This document shows positions 14,145-22,950 of a DNA stretch of 39,367 bases, one piece after another; the stretch's first letter is position 1, and every line of letters starts with the position of its first letter. Origin of the DNA: Gordonia sp. (in: high G+C Gram-positive bacteria) (GTDB taxonomy: Bacteria; Actinomycetota; Actinomycetes; Mycobacteriales; Mycobacteriaceae); the NCBI RefSeq assembly GCF_012515855.1, contig NZ_JAAYXO010000209.1:1-39367 (forward strand), written 5' to 3'. A program made the translations under genes and the position numbers. The notes under the pieces were generated by a model. It saw nothing but the letters and a program-made list of their open reading frames with translations, was not told where the DNA came from and searched no databases.

Positions 14145-15887
14145 CTAGTCGGGAACCGGCACCGGCTCCAGGATCTCCCGACGCGACTCCGGCGCCGCGG
14201 CACGCAACGCATCGGCCGATTCGTCATCCGGCTGTCGCTGCGAGGCGATCTCCGCCTCGACGCGAGCGATGTAGTTGGCGACCTCCCACTCGGTGGTCTC
14301 GTCACTCCAGCCGAGGATCGGCGCCATCAGGTCCGCGACTTCCCGAGCACAGTCCACGCCCCGGTGGCTGTACTCGATCGCGATGCGCGTGCGTCGTGCG
14401 AGCACGTCCTCGAGGTGCAGGGCACCTTCGGCCCACACCGCGTAGACCACCTCGGCGCGCAGATACTGCGGCGCGGCGTCGAGCGGCTGCAGCAGCGACG
14501 GATCGGCGTCCGCGTGGTACAGGACGTCGTCGAGGAGCGACCCGTAGCGATTCAGCAGCCGCCTGATCCGGTACGGGTGCAGCCCGAATCGCTCGCCCAG
14601 GTGCTCGCACTGATTGATCAGCGCGAAGTAGCCGTCGGCGCCCACCAGCGGGACCCGCTCGGTGATCGACGGCGCCACCCGTGTCGGGATGTAGTCGTTG
14701 CACGCCTCGACGGCGTCGGCGCCCATCACCCGATAGGTGGTGTACTTGCCGCCCGCGATCGACACCAGTCCCGGCGCGACCACGGCGACGGCGTGCTCGC
14801 GCGAGAGCTTCGAGCTCTCGTCGTCCTCGCCGGCCAGCAGTGGTCGGAGACCGGCGTAGACGCCCTCGATATCGTCGTGCGTCAACGGCGTGACGAGTTC
14901 CTGATTCACCCGGTCGAGGATGTAGTCGATGTCCTTGCGCGTGGCCGCCGGGTGCGCCAGGTCGAGGTTCCAGTCGGTGTCGGTGGTGCCGATGATCCAG
15001 TGGGTCTCCCAGGGGATCACGAACAGCACCGAGTTCGCAGTGCGCAGAATGATGGCGGTCTCGGAGACGATGCGGTCGCGGGGAACCACGATGTGCACCC
15101 CCTTGGAGGCGCGCACCTTGAAGTGACCGCGCTGCTTGGAGAGCGCCTGGACCTCGTCGGTCCATACCCCCGCGGCGTTGATGACGCAGTGCCCGCGGAT
15201 CTCGGTGGTCTCGCCCGACTCGGTGTCGCGGACCTTCACACCCATCACGCGGTCGGCTTCGGTGAGAAAACCGACCGCCTGGGTCGACGTGCGGATCACC
15301 GCGCCGTACTGCGACGCGGTGCGGGCCAGGGTGAGGCTGTGACGGGCGTCGTCGACGACGGTGTCGTAGTAGCGGATGCCGCCGATGAGCGCGTCACGCT
15401 TGAGGCTCGGCGCGACCCGCAGGGCGCCCGAACGGGAGACGTGTCGCTGACCGGGCACCGACTTCGCGCCACCCATCCGGTCGTACAGGAACAGGCCTGC
15501 CGCCATGTACGGGCGCTCCCAGCCGCGGCGGGTCAGCGGCGCCAGGAACGGCAGCGGACGCACCAGATGCGGTGCCAGCAGACGCAAGGAGAGCTCGCGT
15601 TCCCGGAGCGCTTCGCGAACCAGTCCGAACTCGAACTGCTCCAGATAGCGCAGCCCGCCGTGGAACATCTTCGACGATCGGCTCGAGGTGCCGGAGGCGA
15701 TGTCCCGCGCTTCGACCAGTGCCACGCGCAGACCTCGGGTGGCGGCGTCGAGCGCTGCGCCGACGCCCACCACGCCACCGCCGACGACGATGATGTCGAA
15801 CTGCTCTTCGCTCAGGCGTCGCCAGGCCTCGTCACGGTAGGCCGGGCTCAGGTCCGCGGGCCGATCCGGATTGAACTCGCTCTCCAT
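14145..15887 (-). CDS. glpD: Aerobic glycerol-3-phosphate dehydrogenase
   Basis: A 580-residue FAD enzyme that oxidises sn-glycerol-3-phosphate to dihydroxyacetone phosphate and passes electrons to the quinone pool at the inner membrane face. The Rossmann FAD motif VVGGGVVGVGAALDAATRG begins near residue 34, followed by the family signature SGTSSRSSKMFHGGLRYLE. IIGTTDTDWN and AGGKYTTYR mark the substrate and FAD region, and the C-terminal DAO domain ends in EILEPVPVPD. Length and sequence closely fit mycobacterial GlpD2 (about 585 residues). The long open frame continues upstream, but homology and a TAGTCT -10-like box eight bases ahead support ATG 15887. It diverges from glpK with a 51-base gap. 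Confidence 0.96.
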   Translation of the reverse strand: MESEFNPDRPADLSPAYRDEAWRRLSEEQFDIIVVGGGVVGVGAALDAATRGLRVALVEARDIASGTSSRSSKMFHGGLRYLEQFEFGLVREALRERELSLRLLAPHLVRPLPFLAPLTRRGWERPYMAAGLFLYDRMGGAKSVPGQRHVSRSGALRVAPSLKRDALIGGIRYYDTVVDDARHSLTLARTASQYGAVIRTSTQAVGFLTEADRVMGVKVRDTESGETTEIRGHCVINAAGVWTDEVQALSKQRGHFKVRASKGVHIVVPRDRIVSETAIILRTANSVLFVIPWETHWIIGTTDTDWNLDLAHPAATRKDIDYILDRVNQELVTPLTHDDIEGVYAGLRPLLAGEDDESSKLSREHAVAVVAPGLVSIAGGKYTTYRVMGADAVEACNDYIPTRVAPSITERVPLVGADGYFALINQCEHLGERFGLHPYRIRRLLNRYGSLLDDVLYHADADPSLLQPLDAAPQYLRAEVVYAVWAEGALHLEDVLARRTRIAIEYSHRGVDCAREVADLMAPILGWSDETTEWEVANYIARVEAEIASQRQPDDESADALRAAAPESRREILEPVPVPD

Positions 15888-15895
15888 ATTTCGCA

Positions 15896-15931
15896 AGACT
15901 ACCCGAAGGTAACCCCCTGACGTGCGACACT
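15896..15931. promoter_or_regulatory. Divergent glpD/glpK promoter region
   Basis: On the minus strand, TAGTCT (15896-15901) lies 8 bases before the glpD ATG. On the plus strand, GACACT (15926-15931) lies 7 bases before the glpK GTG. Neither gene has a Shine-Dalgarno site, so both may be leaderless. With only 51 bases between start codons, both promoters must share regulatory DNA. Confidence 0.45.
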
Positions 15932-15938
15932 GTGACGC

Positions 15939-17447
15939 GTGAATCCAGATGCTGAATTCGTCGCTGCCATCGATCAGGGAACCACGTCCACCAGGGCGAT
16001 GATCTTCGACCGCGCCGGCTCGGTGGTCTACAGCGAACAGCTGGAACACGAGCAGATCTTCCCGCGTGCGGGATGGGTGGAGCACGACCCGATGGAGATC
16101 TGGCGCAACACCCGACGCGTGGCCGCGGCTGCGCTCGCCGGCGCGCAGTTGCAGCCGTCAGCGATCGCCGCGTGCGGCATCACCAATCAGCGCGAGACGA
16201 CCGTGGTGTGGGACCGCCACACCGGGCAACCGGTCTACAACGCGATCGTCTGGCAGGACACCCGCACCGACGACCTGTGCCGACAGCTGGCCGGCGACCT
16301 CGGTGTCGATCGCTACCGGGAGAAGACCGGCCTGCCGCTCTCCACCTATTTCGCGGGTCCCAAGGTCCGCTGGATCCTGGACAACGTCGACGGTGCGCGA
16401 GACCGCGCGAAAGCGGGCGACCTGCTGTTCGGGACCATGGACACCTGGCTGGCCTGGCACATGACCGGCGGCGTCGACGGCGGCCTGCACATCACCGACG
16501 TCACCAACGCCTCCCGCACCATGCTGATGGACCTGCACACCCTGCAGTGGGACGAGGAGATCTGCGCCGACTTCGGCATCCCGATGTCGATGCTGCCGAC
16601 GATTCACTCCAGTTCGGGTGTTCTCGGGAGCCTCCGCACCGTCGGATCGCTGCCCGATGTGCCCCTCGGCGGCATTCTCGGCGACCAGCAGGCCGCGATG
16701 TTCGGGCAGGCCTGCCTGGAACCCGGCGAGGCCAAGAACACCTACGGCACCGGCAACTTTCTGCTGCTCAATACCGGTACGGAGCCCGTTCTCAGTAAGC
16801 ACGGGCTGCTCACCACCGTCTGCTACCGACTCGGCGACGAACCCGCGCGCTACGCGCTGGAAGGCTCGATCGCCGTCACCGGTTCCCTGGTCCAGTGGCT
16901 CCGCGACAACCTCGGCATCATCGACTCCGCGGCCCAGGTGGAGCAGCTCGCGAAGCAGGCCGACGACAACGGAGGCGTCTACTTCGTCCCGGCGTTCTCC
17001 GGCCTGTTCGCTCCGCGCTGGCGCCCGGACGCCCGCGGGGTGATCGTCGGACTGACGCGCTTCGCCGACCGCACCCACATCGCGCGCGCGGTCCTGGAAG
17101 CCAGCGCCTACCAGACCCGCGAGGTCATCGAGGCCATGGAAGCGGACTCCGGGGTTCCCCTCAACACCCTGAAGGTCGACGGCGGCATGGTCGTCAACGA
17201 GCTCCTGATGCAGTTCCAGTCCGACATCCTCGGGGTCCCGGTGGTCCGTCCGGTCGTCAACGAGACCACCGCGCTCGGCGCCGCGTACGCCGCCGGTCTG
17301 GCGGTCGGCTACTGGAGCAGCGTCGACGAGATCCGGGAGAACTGGGCACACGGCGGCCAGTGGGAGCCCACCATGCCCGACGATGAGCGCGCCCGCCTGT
17401 TCGACGGCTGGAATCGGGCCGTCACGCACAGCTTCGACCTGGCGTAG
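15939..17447 (+). CDS. glpK: Glycerol kinase
   Basis: A 502-residue FGGY-family kinase phosphorylating glycerol to glycerol-3-phosphate with ATP. The N-terminal phosphate loop [29 protein letters not shown] and IVWQDTRT are typical GlpK signatures. The nucleotide-binding half shows [25 protein letters not shown] and the C-terminal [23 protein letters not shown]. Length equals the family norm of about 500. GTG 15939 is used; homologs begin the same distance before DQGTT. Its product is the substrate of the divergent glpD, so the pair is a glycerol catabolic module. No glycerol facilitator gene is present in the window. Confidence 0.97.
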   Translation: MNPDAEFVAAIDQGTTSTRAMIFDRAGSVVYSEQLEHEQIFPRAGWVEHDPMEIWRNTRRVAAAALAGAQLQPSAIAACGITNQRETTVVWDRHTGQPVYNAIVWQDTRTDDLCRQLAGDLGVDRYREKTGLPLSTYFAGPKVRWILDNVDGARDRAKAGDLLFGTMDTWLAWHMTGGVDGGLHITDVTNASRTMLMDLHTLQWDEEICADFGIPMSMLPTIHSSSGVLGSLRTVGSLPDVPLGGILGDQQAAMFGQACLEPGEAKNTYGTGNFLLLNTGTEPVLSKHGLLTTVCYRLGDEPARYALEGSIAVTGSLVQWLRDNLGIIDSAAQVEQLAKQADDNGGVYFVPAFSGLFAPRWRPDARGVIVGLTRFADRTHIARAVLEASAYQTREVIEAMEADSGVPLNTLKVDGGMVVNELLMQFQSDILGVPVVRPVVNETTALGAAYAAGLAVGYWSSVDEIRENWAHGGQWEPTMPDDERARLFDGWNRAVTHSFDLA

Positions 17448-17475
17448 CCCCGCGGGTCTGTCGGTTACGCGGGGC
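17447..17475. terminator. Bidirectional terminator between glpK and MFS gene
   Basis: GCCCCGCG (17447-17454) pairs with CGCGGGGC (17468-17475) around a 13-base loop. The hairpin overlaps the stop codons of both convergent genes, so it can end transcription from either side. Confidence 0.6.
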
Positions 17476-18856
17476 CTGCGGCGCGCCAGCGTTTGTCCGC
17501 CGCGAACTCCCGCAGCGCGACGGCGACTCCGAGGAACGCCAACACCGCGAAGCCGTAGCCGAGCATCTTGGCGGAGTCGACGAGGTCCGGCCCGCCGAGC
17601 GCTACCAGCAGTCCGGCGAGCGCGGAACCGCAGGCGTTCGCGATCAGCTGCGAAGTGTTCAGGCCGGCCGACACCTGGGGCGCTTGCGTCTCGTCGTCGG
17701 TGACGCGCAGTCCCGCGCTGAACCAGTGGGCCATCGCCATGCCGATGCCGCAGCCCGCGACGAACAGGACCGCGAACCACGCGACCACGACGGCCGTCGA
17801 CGGGTGGTGTGTCTGAAGAGCCGCGTAGGCGATCAGACCGCTGCCGAGAATCAGCGGACCGCCGAGGCGAACCAGCCGACGCCCGCGTTCGCTGTCGATG
17901 CCGCTGGTCGTGATGGAGGCGATGGTCCAGCCCCACGAGATCGAGGCGCCGAGGAACCCGGCGGCGAGCGGTCCCAGGCCGCCGAGTTCCTGCCCGAACA
18001 GCGGCAGGAAGGTCTCGACGGTCGAGACGCCGGCCAGAACCATGATCGCGAGATAGATCCAGCGCAACGGCGACGCGCCCCGGTATGTCATCTCCGGCAG
18101 AACGCGCGTGTCGGCTCGACGTTCCCAGCCGACGAAGGCGAGTCCGCCGATCACGGCGACCCCCACCAGAATCCAGATCGCCGGACCGTCCAGCAGCGAC
18201 GCCACGCTGATGGCGCCGACCGCCGCGGTCAGCAGGGAGAGGGACACCCACGGCACCGGACCCGGCTCGTCGACCGTCGCATTCCGCGGGGGCAGCGCAC
18301 GCAGCGTGAGTCCGATGAGGCCGACGGCGAACACCGCGAGGAGAACGAAGGCCCCGCGCCAGAAATGAATCTGGGCGAAGAAGCCGCCGACCACCGGTCC
18401 GACGAAGTTGCCGACGCCCCACATCGCCGACATCAGGGCGATGGACCGCTGCCACAGGTTCGGCGGCAGCACCAGTCGCACGACGGCGAAGCCGAGTCCG
18501 CCGAGGAGACCGGCGCCGAAGCCCTGCAGGGCGCGACCGATCAGCATCACCGTCATGGTCGGCGAGGCGCCCGCGACGATCGTCCCGGCGGTGAACAGCG
18601 CGAACGCCACCACGTACGACCGCCGGGCGCCGAACTTGGCGAGCCAGCGACTGACCAGCATCGACGAGATCACCGAGACGACGAGGAACACCGTCATCGT
18701 CCAGGCGTACAGTTCCTGGCCACCGATGTCGGCGACGGCGCTCGGCAGCAGCGAGGTGGTGAGATAGACGTTGATGGCGAACAGCGCGATGCCGCCGGCC
18801 ATCACCGTCATGGGCGCCCGGTGCTCCCGGCCGAGCAGTTCGCGCCAGGTGCTCAC
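17465..18856 (-). CDS. MFS transporter, DHA2-like drug exporter
   Basis: A 463-residue major facilitator superfamily protein with 12-14 membrane segments spread along its length. The cytoplasmic loop WLAKFGARRSYVVAFALF corresponds to motif A, and LIGRALQGFGAGLLGGLGFAVVR carries the QGxGAG pattern of proton-coupled multidrug exporters. MSAMWGVGNFVGPVVGGFF is the antiporter motif C (GxxxGPxxGG), supporting export rather than import. The start is GTG 18856; no strong ribosome site is visible. It lies 78 bases downstream of lpdA on the same strand and may be read from the lpdA promoter. The substrate is unknown. Proximity to glpK is convergent and gives no evidence of glycerol transport. Confidence 0.88.
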   Translation of the reverse strand: MSTWRELLGREHRAPMTVMAGGIALFAINVYLTTSLLPSAVADIGGQELYAWTMTVFLVVSVISSMLVSRWLAKFGARRSYVVAFALFTAGTIVAGASPTMTVMLIGRALQGFGAGLLGGLGFAVVRLVLPPNLWQRSIALMSAMWGVGNFVGPVVGGFFAQIHFWRGAFVLLAVFAVGLIGLTLRALPPRNATVDEPGPVPWVSLSLLTAAVGAISVASLLDGPAIWILVGVAVIGGLAFVGWERRADTRVLPEMTYRGASPLRWIYLAIMVLAGVSTVETFLPLFGQELGGLGPLAAGFLGASISWGWTIASITTSGIDSERGRRLVRLGGPLILGSGLIAYAALQTHHPSTAVVVAWFAVLFVAGCGIGMAMAHWFSAGLRVTDDETQAPQVSAGLNTSQLIANACGSALAGLLVALGGPDLVDSAKMLGYGFAVLAFLGVAVALREFAADKRWRAAGPA

Positions 18857-18934
18857 CGCGCCCTCACGCCGGGCAGCCCGACCCCCGACAACGCGGAATG
18901 GCCGCGGAAATTAGTGCGCGACAATCAGATTCGC

Positions 18935-20338
18935 TCAGTCCAGGTCGTCGTGACGAATGAGCTGGCGTGCGGCCTCGGCTATGGAACCGGACAGCGACGG
19001 GTACACCGAGAAGGTGTGCGCGATCTCCGAGACCTGCAGTTTGTTCTCGACGGCGATGCCGATGGGCAGAATCAGTTCCGACGCGTTCGGAGCGACCACC
19101 ACGCCGCCGATCACCACGCCCGTGGCGGGACGGCAGAAGATCTTGACGAAGCCCCGCCGCAGACCGCTCATCTTGGCACGCGGATTGGTCGACAGCGGCA
19201 GCATCACGGTGCGCGCCGGGTACTCCCCCGCATCGATCGCCTTCTGCGAGACGCCGACGTTGGCGATCTCCGGGCGAGTGAAGATGGCCGACGAGACGGT
19301 CTTGAGACGGATCGGGCTCACGCCCTCGCCGAGCGCGTGGTACATCGCGATGCGGCCCTGCATGGCCGCGACCGACGCGAGCGGCAGCACGCCGGTGCAG
19401 TCGCCCGCCGCGTAGACGCCGGGGACCGACGTGCGCGAGACCCGGTCGACGGTGATGTAGCCGCCGCGGTCGACGGCGACCCCCGCCCCCTCGAGGTTGA
19501 GGTTGTCGGTGTTGGGAACCGAGCCGACGGTCATCAGCACGTGGGTGCCGGTGACCTGCTTGCCGTCGGCGAGGTGCACGGTCGCCGACGTCTCGTCGCG
19601 CGTCACCTTCTCGGCGCGGGCGTACTTGATGAGGGTGACGCCGCGCTCGGAGAACGCCTCCTCGAGCACGCGGGCGGCGTCCTCGTCCTCGTGCGGGAGG
19701 ACGCGGTCGCGACTCGACACCAGGGTCACCTTCACACCGAGCTCGGTGTAGGCGTGGGCGAACTCGGCGCCGGTGACGCCCGAGCCGACGATCACCAGGT
19801 GCTCGGGCAGTTCGGTGAGGTCGTAGAGCTGACGCCAGTTCAGGATGCGCTCGCCGTCGGGCACCGCGGTCGGCAGAATGCGCGGCGATGCGCCGGTCGC
19901 GATGAGGACCACGTCGCCCTCAAAGGTCTCGGTGCTTCCGTCGGCCAGGGTCGCGATCACCTCGTGGGCGCCGATCCCGGGCTGCACGTCGCCGAGCTGC
20001 GCGGTGCCGCTGACGATCTTGACGCCCTCGGAGATGAGACGCGAGCGGATGTCGGCCGACTGCGCGAAAGCAAGGTCCTTCACCCGCTGGTGAACCTGGG
20101 GCAAAGACACCGAGGCCTGGTCGGCGGTGATCTCCACGCCGAGGTCGGCCGCGCGGCGCACCTCGGTGCGGATGCCGGTCGAGGCGATGAACGTCTTCGA
20201 CGGCACGCAGTCCCACAGCACGCAGGCTCCGCCGATTCCGTCCGAATCGATCACCGTGATGTCTGCCCCGTACTGGGCGCCGCTCAGCGCCGCCTCATAT
20301 CCGGCGGGACCGCCACCGATGATCACGATCTTCGCCAC
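18935..20338 (-). CDS. lpdA: LpdA-type flavoprotein disulfide reductase / quinone reductase
   Basis: A 467-residue pyridine nucleotide-disulfide oxidoreductase, homologous along its length to M. tuberculosis LpdA (Rv3303c), an NAD(P)H-quinone reductase. It has the FAD motif IVIIGGGPAGYEAALSGAQYG, the NAD motif VIVGSGVTGAEFAHAYTELG, the second FAD motif GVYAAGDCTG and a dimer domain. The active-site segment GGACVLWDCVPSK keeps both cysteines in CxxxxC spacing; the M. tuberculosis protein, as I recall, has only the second. The C-terminal HPTLSE His-Glu dyad of true lipoamide dehydrogenases is replaced by YPSLSG, arguing against lipoamide turnover. GTG 20338 follows AAGGAG 8 bases upstream. Confidence 0.92.
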   Translation of the reverse strand: MAKIVIIGGGPAGYEAALSGAQYGADITVIDSDGIGGACVLWDCVPSKTFIASTGIRTEVRRAADLGVEITADQASVSLPQVHQRVKDLAFAQSADIRSRLISEGVKIVSGTAQLGDVQPGIGAHEVIATLADGSTETFEGDVVLIATGASPRILPTAVPDGERILNWRQLYDLTELPEHLVIVGSGVTGAEFAHAYTELGVKVTLVSSRDRVLPHEDEDAARVLEEAFSERGVTLIKYARAEKVTRDETSATVHLADGKQVTGTHVLMTVGSVPNTDNLNLEGAGVAVDRGGYITVDRVSRTSVPGVYAAGDCTGVLPLASVAAMQGRIAMYHALGEGVSPIRLKTVSSAIFTRPEIANVGVSQKAIDAGEYPARTVMLPLSTNPRAKMSGLRRGFVKIFCRPATGVVIGGVVVAPNASELILPIGIAVENKLQVSEIAHTFSVYPSLSGSIAEAARQLIRHDDLD

Positions 20339-20358
20339 TGGGAACGCTCCTTCGCAAA

Positions 20359-20388
20359 GTTTCAAAAGTCCGCAATGTTTCAAAGTCC
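20359..20388. repeat. Direct repeat in the lpdA upstream region
   Basis: GTTTCAAAAGTCC (20359-20371) and GTTTCAAAGTCC (20377-20388) recur with an 18-base period just upstream of the lpdA ribosome site. Spacing near two helical turns fits a tandem operator, but no known regulator is recognised. Confidence 0.4.
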
Positions 20389-20462
20389 AACGTCAACGGT
20401 ATCCCCTCGCCGCCTCCGATGCCTCCCGACCGACCGGTGTTCCCTACCCGGGCCGGACCGAA

Positions 20463-20468
20463 TAGGCT
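20463..20468 (+). promoter_or_regulatory. Putative -10 element of leaderless gene
   Basis: TAGGCT lies exactly 6 bases before GTG 20475. There is no Shine-Dalgarno sequence, so a leaderless transcript is likely. Confidence 0.5.
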
Positions 20469-20474
20469 GGCGAC

Positions 20475-20984
20475 GTGCCGATCTATGCCGCCTACGCGTC
20501 GAACATGGACCCCGCCCAGATGCTGGAGCGAGCTCCCCACTCCCCGATGTCGTCGACCGGGTGGCTCCACGGCTGGCGACTGACCTTCGCCGGCGACGAC
20601 ATCGGCTGGGAGGGATCGCTGGCGACCGTCACCGAGGACCGCGACGACCAGACGTCCAAGGTCTTCGTGGTGCTGTACGACGTGACGGTCGAGGACGAGA
20701 AGAACCTCGACCGATGGGAGGGCACCGAACTCGGCGTCCATCGCAAGATCCGGACCCGCGTCGCCACGGCCGACGGCCCGGTCCTGGCCTGGTTGTACGT
20801 GATCGACGGCTACGAGGGCGGCCTCCCGTCGGCGCGCTACCTCGGCGTGATGGCCGACGCCGCGGAGGTCGCGGGCGCCCCGGCCGAGTACGTCGAACGG
20901 CTGCGTCTGCATGAGGCCCGCAACGTCGGTCCGGGACCGGCGGAACCGATGGACGACACCCCGGACGGACCGGCCGCGGACTGA
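20475..20984 (+). CDS. Gamma-glutamylcyclotransferase-like protein (Rv3304 family)
   Basis: A 169-residue protein of the AIG2/gamma-glutamylcyclotransferase fold. The N-terminal IYAAYASNMDPAQML is the family's YGSN-like substrate loop. LTFAGDDIGWEGSLATV, VFVVLYDVTVEDEKNLDRWEG (with the probable catalytic Glu) and AWLYVIDGYEGGLPSARYLGVM follow. The family releases 5-oxoproline from gamma-glutamyl amines or acts on related amide bonds; the substrate here is unknown. It closely resembles M. tuberculosis Rv3304 and keeps the same place beside lpdA. The Pro/Asp-rich tail (PAEPMDDTPDGPAAD) looks disordered. It is divergent from lpdA and convergent with the amidohydrolase gene. Confidence 0.88.
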   Translation: MPIYAAYASNMDPAQMLERAPHSPMSSTGWLHGWRLTFAGDDIGWEGSLATVTEDRDDQTSKVFVVLYDVTVEDEKNLDRWEGTELGVHRKIRTRVATADGPVLAWLYVIDGYEGGLPSARYLGVMADAAEVAGAPAEYVERLRLHEARNVGPGPAEPMDDTPDGPAAD

Positions 20985-21011
20985 TTCGCAGGTCAGCGCG
21001 ACGCCGAGGCG

Positions 21012-22190
21012 CTACCCGAGTTCCCCGCCGAGTACCACGCCCGCCAGCATCGCGATGCCGACGCCGAGCGCACGCTCGTCGATGTCGAAGTTCGGCTGGT
21101 GCAGATCGCACTGCGGGCCCACGCCGCTCCAGACTCCGAGACGAGCCATCGCACCGGGCACCGCTTCGAGGTACCAGGCGAAGTCCTCGCCGCCGGGTGA
21201 CTGCGGCGTGTCGACCGCGACTCCCGGGCCGATCGCATCGACGCTGTGACGCAGCATCGCGATGCTGTCTGCGTCGTTGACGACGGGCGGAACGCCGCGG
21301 ACGTAGGTGAGGTCGTAGGTCACGCCGAGTGGTGCCACCAGTTCACCGATGATGCTGCGCACCAGCGGTTCCAGGTCTTGCCACACGTCACGGTCGCCGG
21401 TGCGGACGGTGCCGCGGAGCCGTCCCTCCTGCGGTATCGCGTTCGGCGCGTCGCCGGAATGGGCTGCGCCCCACACCATCACGGTCCCCGACCGCGGATC
21501 CACCCGCCGGGACAGGAAGCCCGGCAGGCCGGTGATGACGGTGCCCATCGCGTAGACCAGGTCGGCGGTGAGGTGCGGGCGCGAGGTGTGCCCGCCCGGT
21601 CCGTGCAGGTGGACTTCGACGCGATCGGCCGCGGAGGTGAGCGCTCCGGCCCGGAGGCCGACGGTGCCCGCCGGCAGGTGCGGGTCGCAGTGCAGCGCGA
21701 ACATCCGGGTGAGGCCGTCGGTGACGCCGGCGTCGATCGCATCGAGCGCACCGCCGGGCATCACCTCCTCGGCGGCCTGGAACAGCAGGCGGACGCCGAA
21801 CGGCAGGCGATTGCCCGCGTTCATGTGTTCGGCCAGCAGCAGTGCCGTGCCGAGCAGGATCGCCGTGTGGGCGTCGTGCCCGCACGAGTGCGAGACGCCT
21901 TCCACCCGCGAGGTGAACGGCAGTCCGGTCTGTTCCGGGATCGGGAGCCCGTCGAGATCGGCGCGGAGGCCGATGCGCGGCGCGTCGGTGGGTCCGAAGT
22001 CGCAGACGACACCGGTGCCCTTGGGGAGCACCTTGGGCGCGAGCCCCGCTTCGCTGAGGATCTTCACGACCTTCGCGGTCGTCTTGAACTCGGCCATCGA
22101 CAGTTCCGGCTCGGCGTGGATCTCGCGGCGCCAGCCCACCACCGTCCCGAGATTCGCGGCGAGCCACGCGTCGATCACGGCCGAACTCAC
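21012..22190 (-). CDS. M20-family amidohydrolase (AmiA/AmiB-like)
   Basis: A 392-residue di-metal amidohydrolase of the M20D group (aminoacylase/hippurate hydrolase type). RREIHAEPELSMAEF, GLRADLDGLPIPE and SHSCGHDAHTAILLG provide metal ligands. QAAEEVMPGGA carries the catalytic Glu pair. HLHGPGGHTSRPH is the dimerisation-domain motif, and TPQSPGGEDFAWYL and a late His provide the remaining ligands. M. tuberculosis has two such genes (amiA1, amiB1) at this position; only one is present here. GTG 22190 overlaps the stop of the upstream enoyl-CoA hydratase gene (GTGA), so translation is probably coupled. The substrate is unknown. Confidence 0.92.
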   Translation of the reverse strand: MSSAVIDAWLAANLGTVVGWRREIHAEPELSMAEFKTTAKVVKILSEAGLAPKVLPKGTGVVCDFGPTDAPRIGLRADLDGLPIPEQTGLPFTSRVEGVSHSCGHDAHTAILLGTALLLAEHMNAGNRLPFGVRLLFQAAEEVMPGGALDAIDAGVTDGLTRMFALHCDPHLPAGTVGLRAGALTSAADRVEVHLHGPGGHTSRPHLTADLVYAMGTVITGLPGFLSRRVDPRSGTVMVWGAAHSGDAPNAIPQEGRLRGTVRTGDRDVWQDLEPLVRSIIGELVAPLGVTYDLTYVRGVPPVVNDADSIAMLRHSVDAIGPGVAVDTPQSPGGEDFAWYLEAVPGAMARLGVWSGVGPQCDLHQPNFDIDERALGVGIAMLAGVVLGGELG

Positions 22191-22882
22191 AGCAGCGTCG
22201 CCGGGGTCGGAGCGGTGAGGTCCTCGAGCAGCGGCAGGCGGAGCGCACGTTTGATGTTTCCGAGGTTCTCGCCGGCGAACTGTGCGCGTTCCCGGGCCAC
22301 TTCGCGGGCGCGCTCGAGCAGTCGGTCCGCGGGGACGGCTTCCTCGATGATGCCGCCGGCCACGGCGTCGGCCGCACCGTACCGGCGCGAGGTCAGGATG
22401 GCCTCGGTCAGCGTGGCGTCGGGGACGCGGGTCCGGAGCAGTCCCGCCATGCCCCGCGGGAACGGCATGTTGAGCGCGGCCTCGGGCAGCGACCAGAAAC
22501 CGCGGTCCTCGCGCATGATGCGGTGGTCGGCGCACAGGGCCAGCATGGCTCCGGCACCGAAAGCGTGGCCGTTGATCGCGGCAATGGTCGGCGTCGCCGC
22601 CGAGACCACCTTGGCGTACAGCGCATGCACGGCGTCAAGATAGGTCGGCAACGGCTCGGCGCCGGAGAACAGGTAATCGGTGTCGAGGCCGTTGGAGAAG
22701 AACTTGCCCGTGGCGCTGATGATCAACGGTTTCTTGGCGGCGACGGCCTCATCGGTCAAATCCGAGACCTTGGCGATCCACTCGCGGCCGAAGCGATTCT
22801 CGGGATTGGTCTCGTCGAGCTCGACGCCCTCGGTACCCAGGTAGAGCTCGGCGGCGTCGTCGGTGACATTCAAGTAAGGCAT
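22187..22882 (-). CDS. Enoyl-CoA hydratase/isomerase family protein
   Basis: A 231-residue crotonase-fold protein. [20 protein letters not shown] forms the first half of the oxyanion hole and [21 protein letters not shown] the second. [19 protein letters not shown] occupies the usual catalytic region, with one Glu (PEAAL) but not the paired Glu of true hydratases, so an isomerase or other crotonase reaction is as likely as hydration. It is somewhat short for the family (about 255). ATG 22882 follows AAGG nine bases upstream. It is translationally coupled to the amidohydrolase through a GTGA overlap and divergent from the nucleoside phosphorylase gene. Confidence 0.88.
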   Translation of the reverse strand: MPYLNVTDDAAELYLGTEGVELDETNPENRFGREWIAKVSDLTDEAVAAKKPLIISATGKFFSNGLDTDYLFSGAEPLPTYLDAVHALYAKVVSAATPTIAAINGHAFGAGAMLALCADHRIMREDRGFWSLPEAALNMPFPRGMAGLLRTRVPDATLTEAILTSRRYGAADAVAGGIIEEAVPADRLLERAREVARERAQFAGENLGNIKRALRLPLLEDLTAPTPATLL

Positions 22883-22937
22883 GGCAGAAACCTTATCGCC
22901 GCGCCCGGGCGGAGGAGCAGGCACGGGTGAACAGACT

Positions 22938-22943
22938 TATGGT
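22938..22943 (+). promoter_or_regulatory. Putative -10 element of the PNP gene
   Basis: TATGGT lies 7 bases before ATG 22951. No ribosome site precedes that start, so leaderless expression is plausible. Confidence 0.4.
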
Positions 22944-22950
22944 TGTGGCC

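Noticed and set aside
14124-15920. A 598-codon frame antisense to glpD
   Set aside because: glpD is conserved along its full length; the antisense translation has no recognisable motif.
16158-18455. A 765-codon leftward frame across glpK and the MFS gene
   Set aside because: It is shadow coding opposite glpK and out of phase with the MFS protein.
17684-20914. A 1076-codon rightward open frame across the MFS and lpdA genes
   Set aside because: It is antisense to two well-recognised proteins, rich in Arg/His/Asp/Gly low-complexity sequence, and has no domain. Long antisense frames are expected at this G+C.
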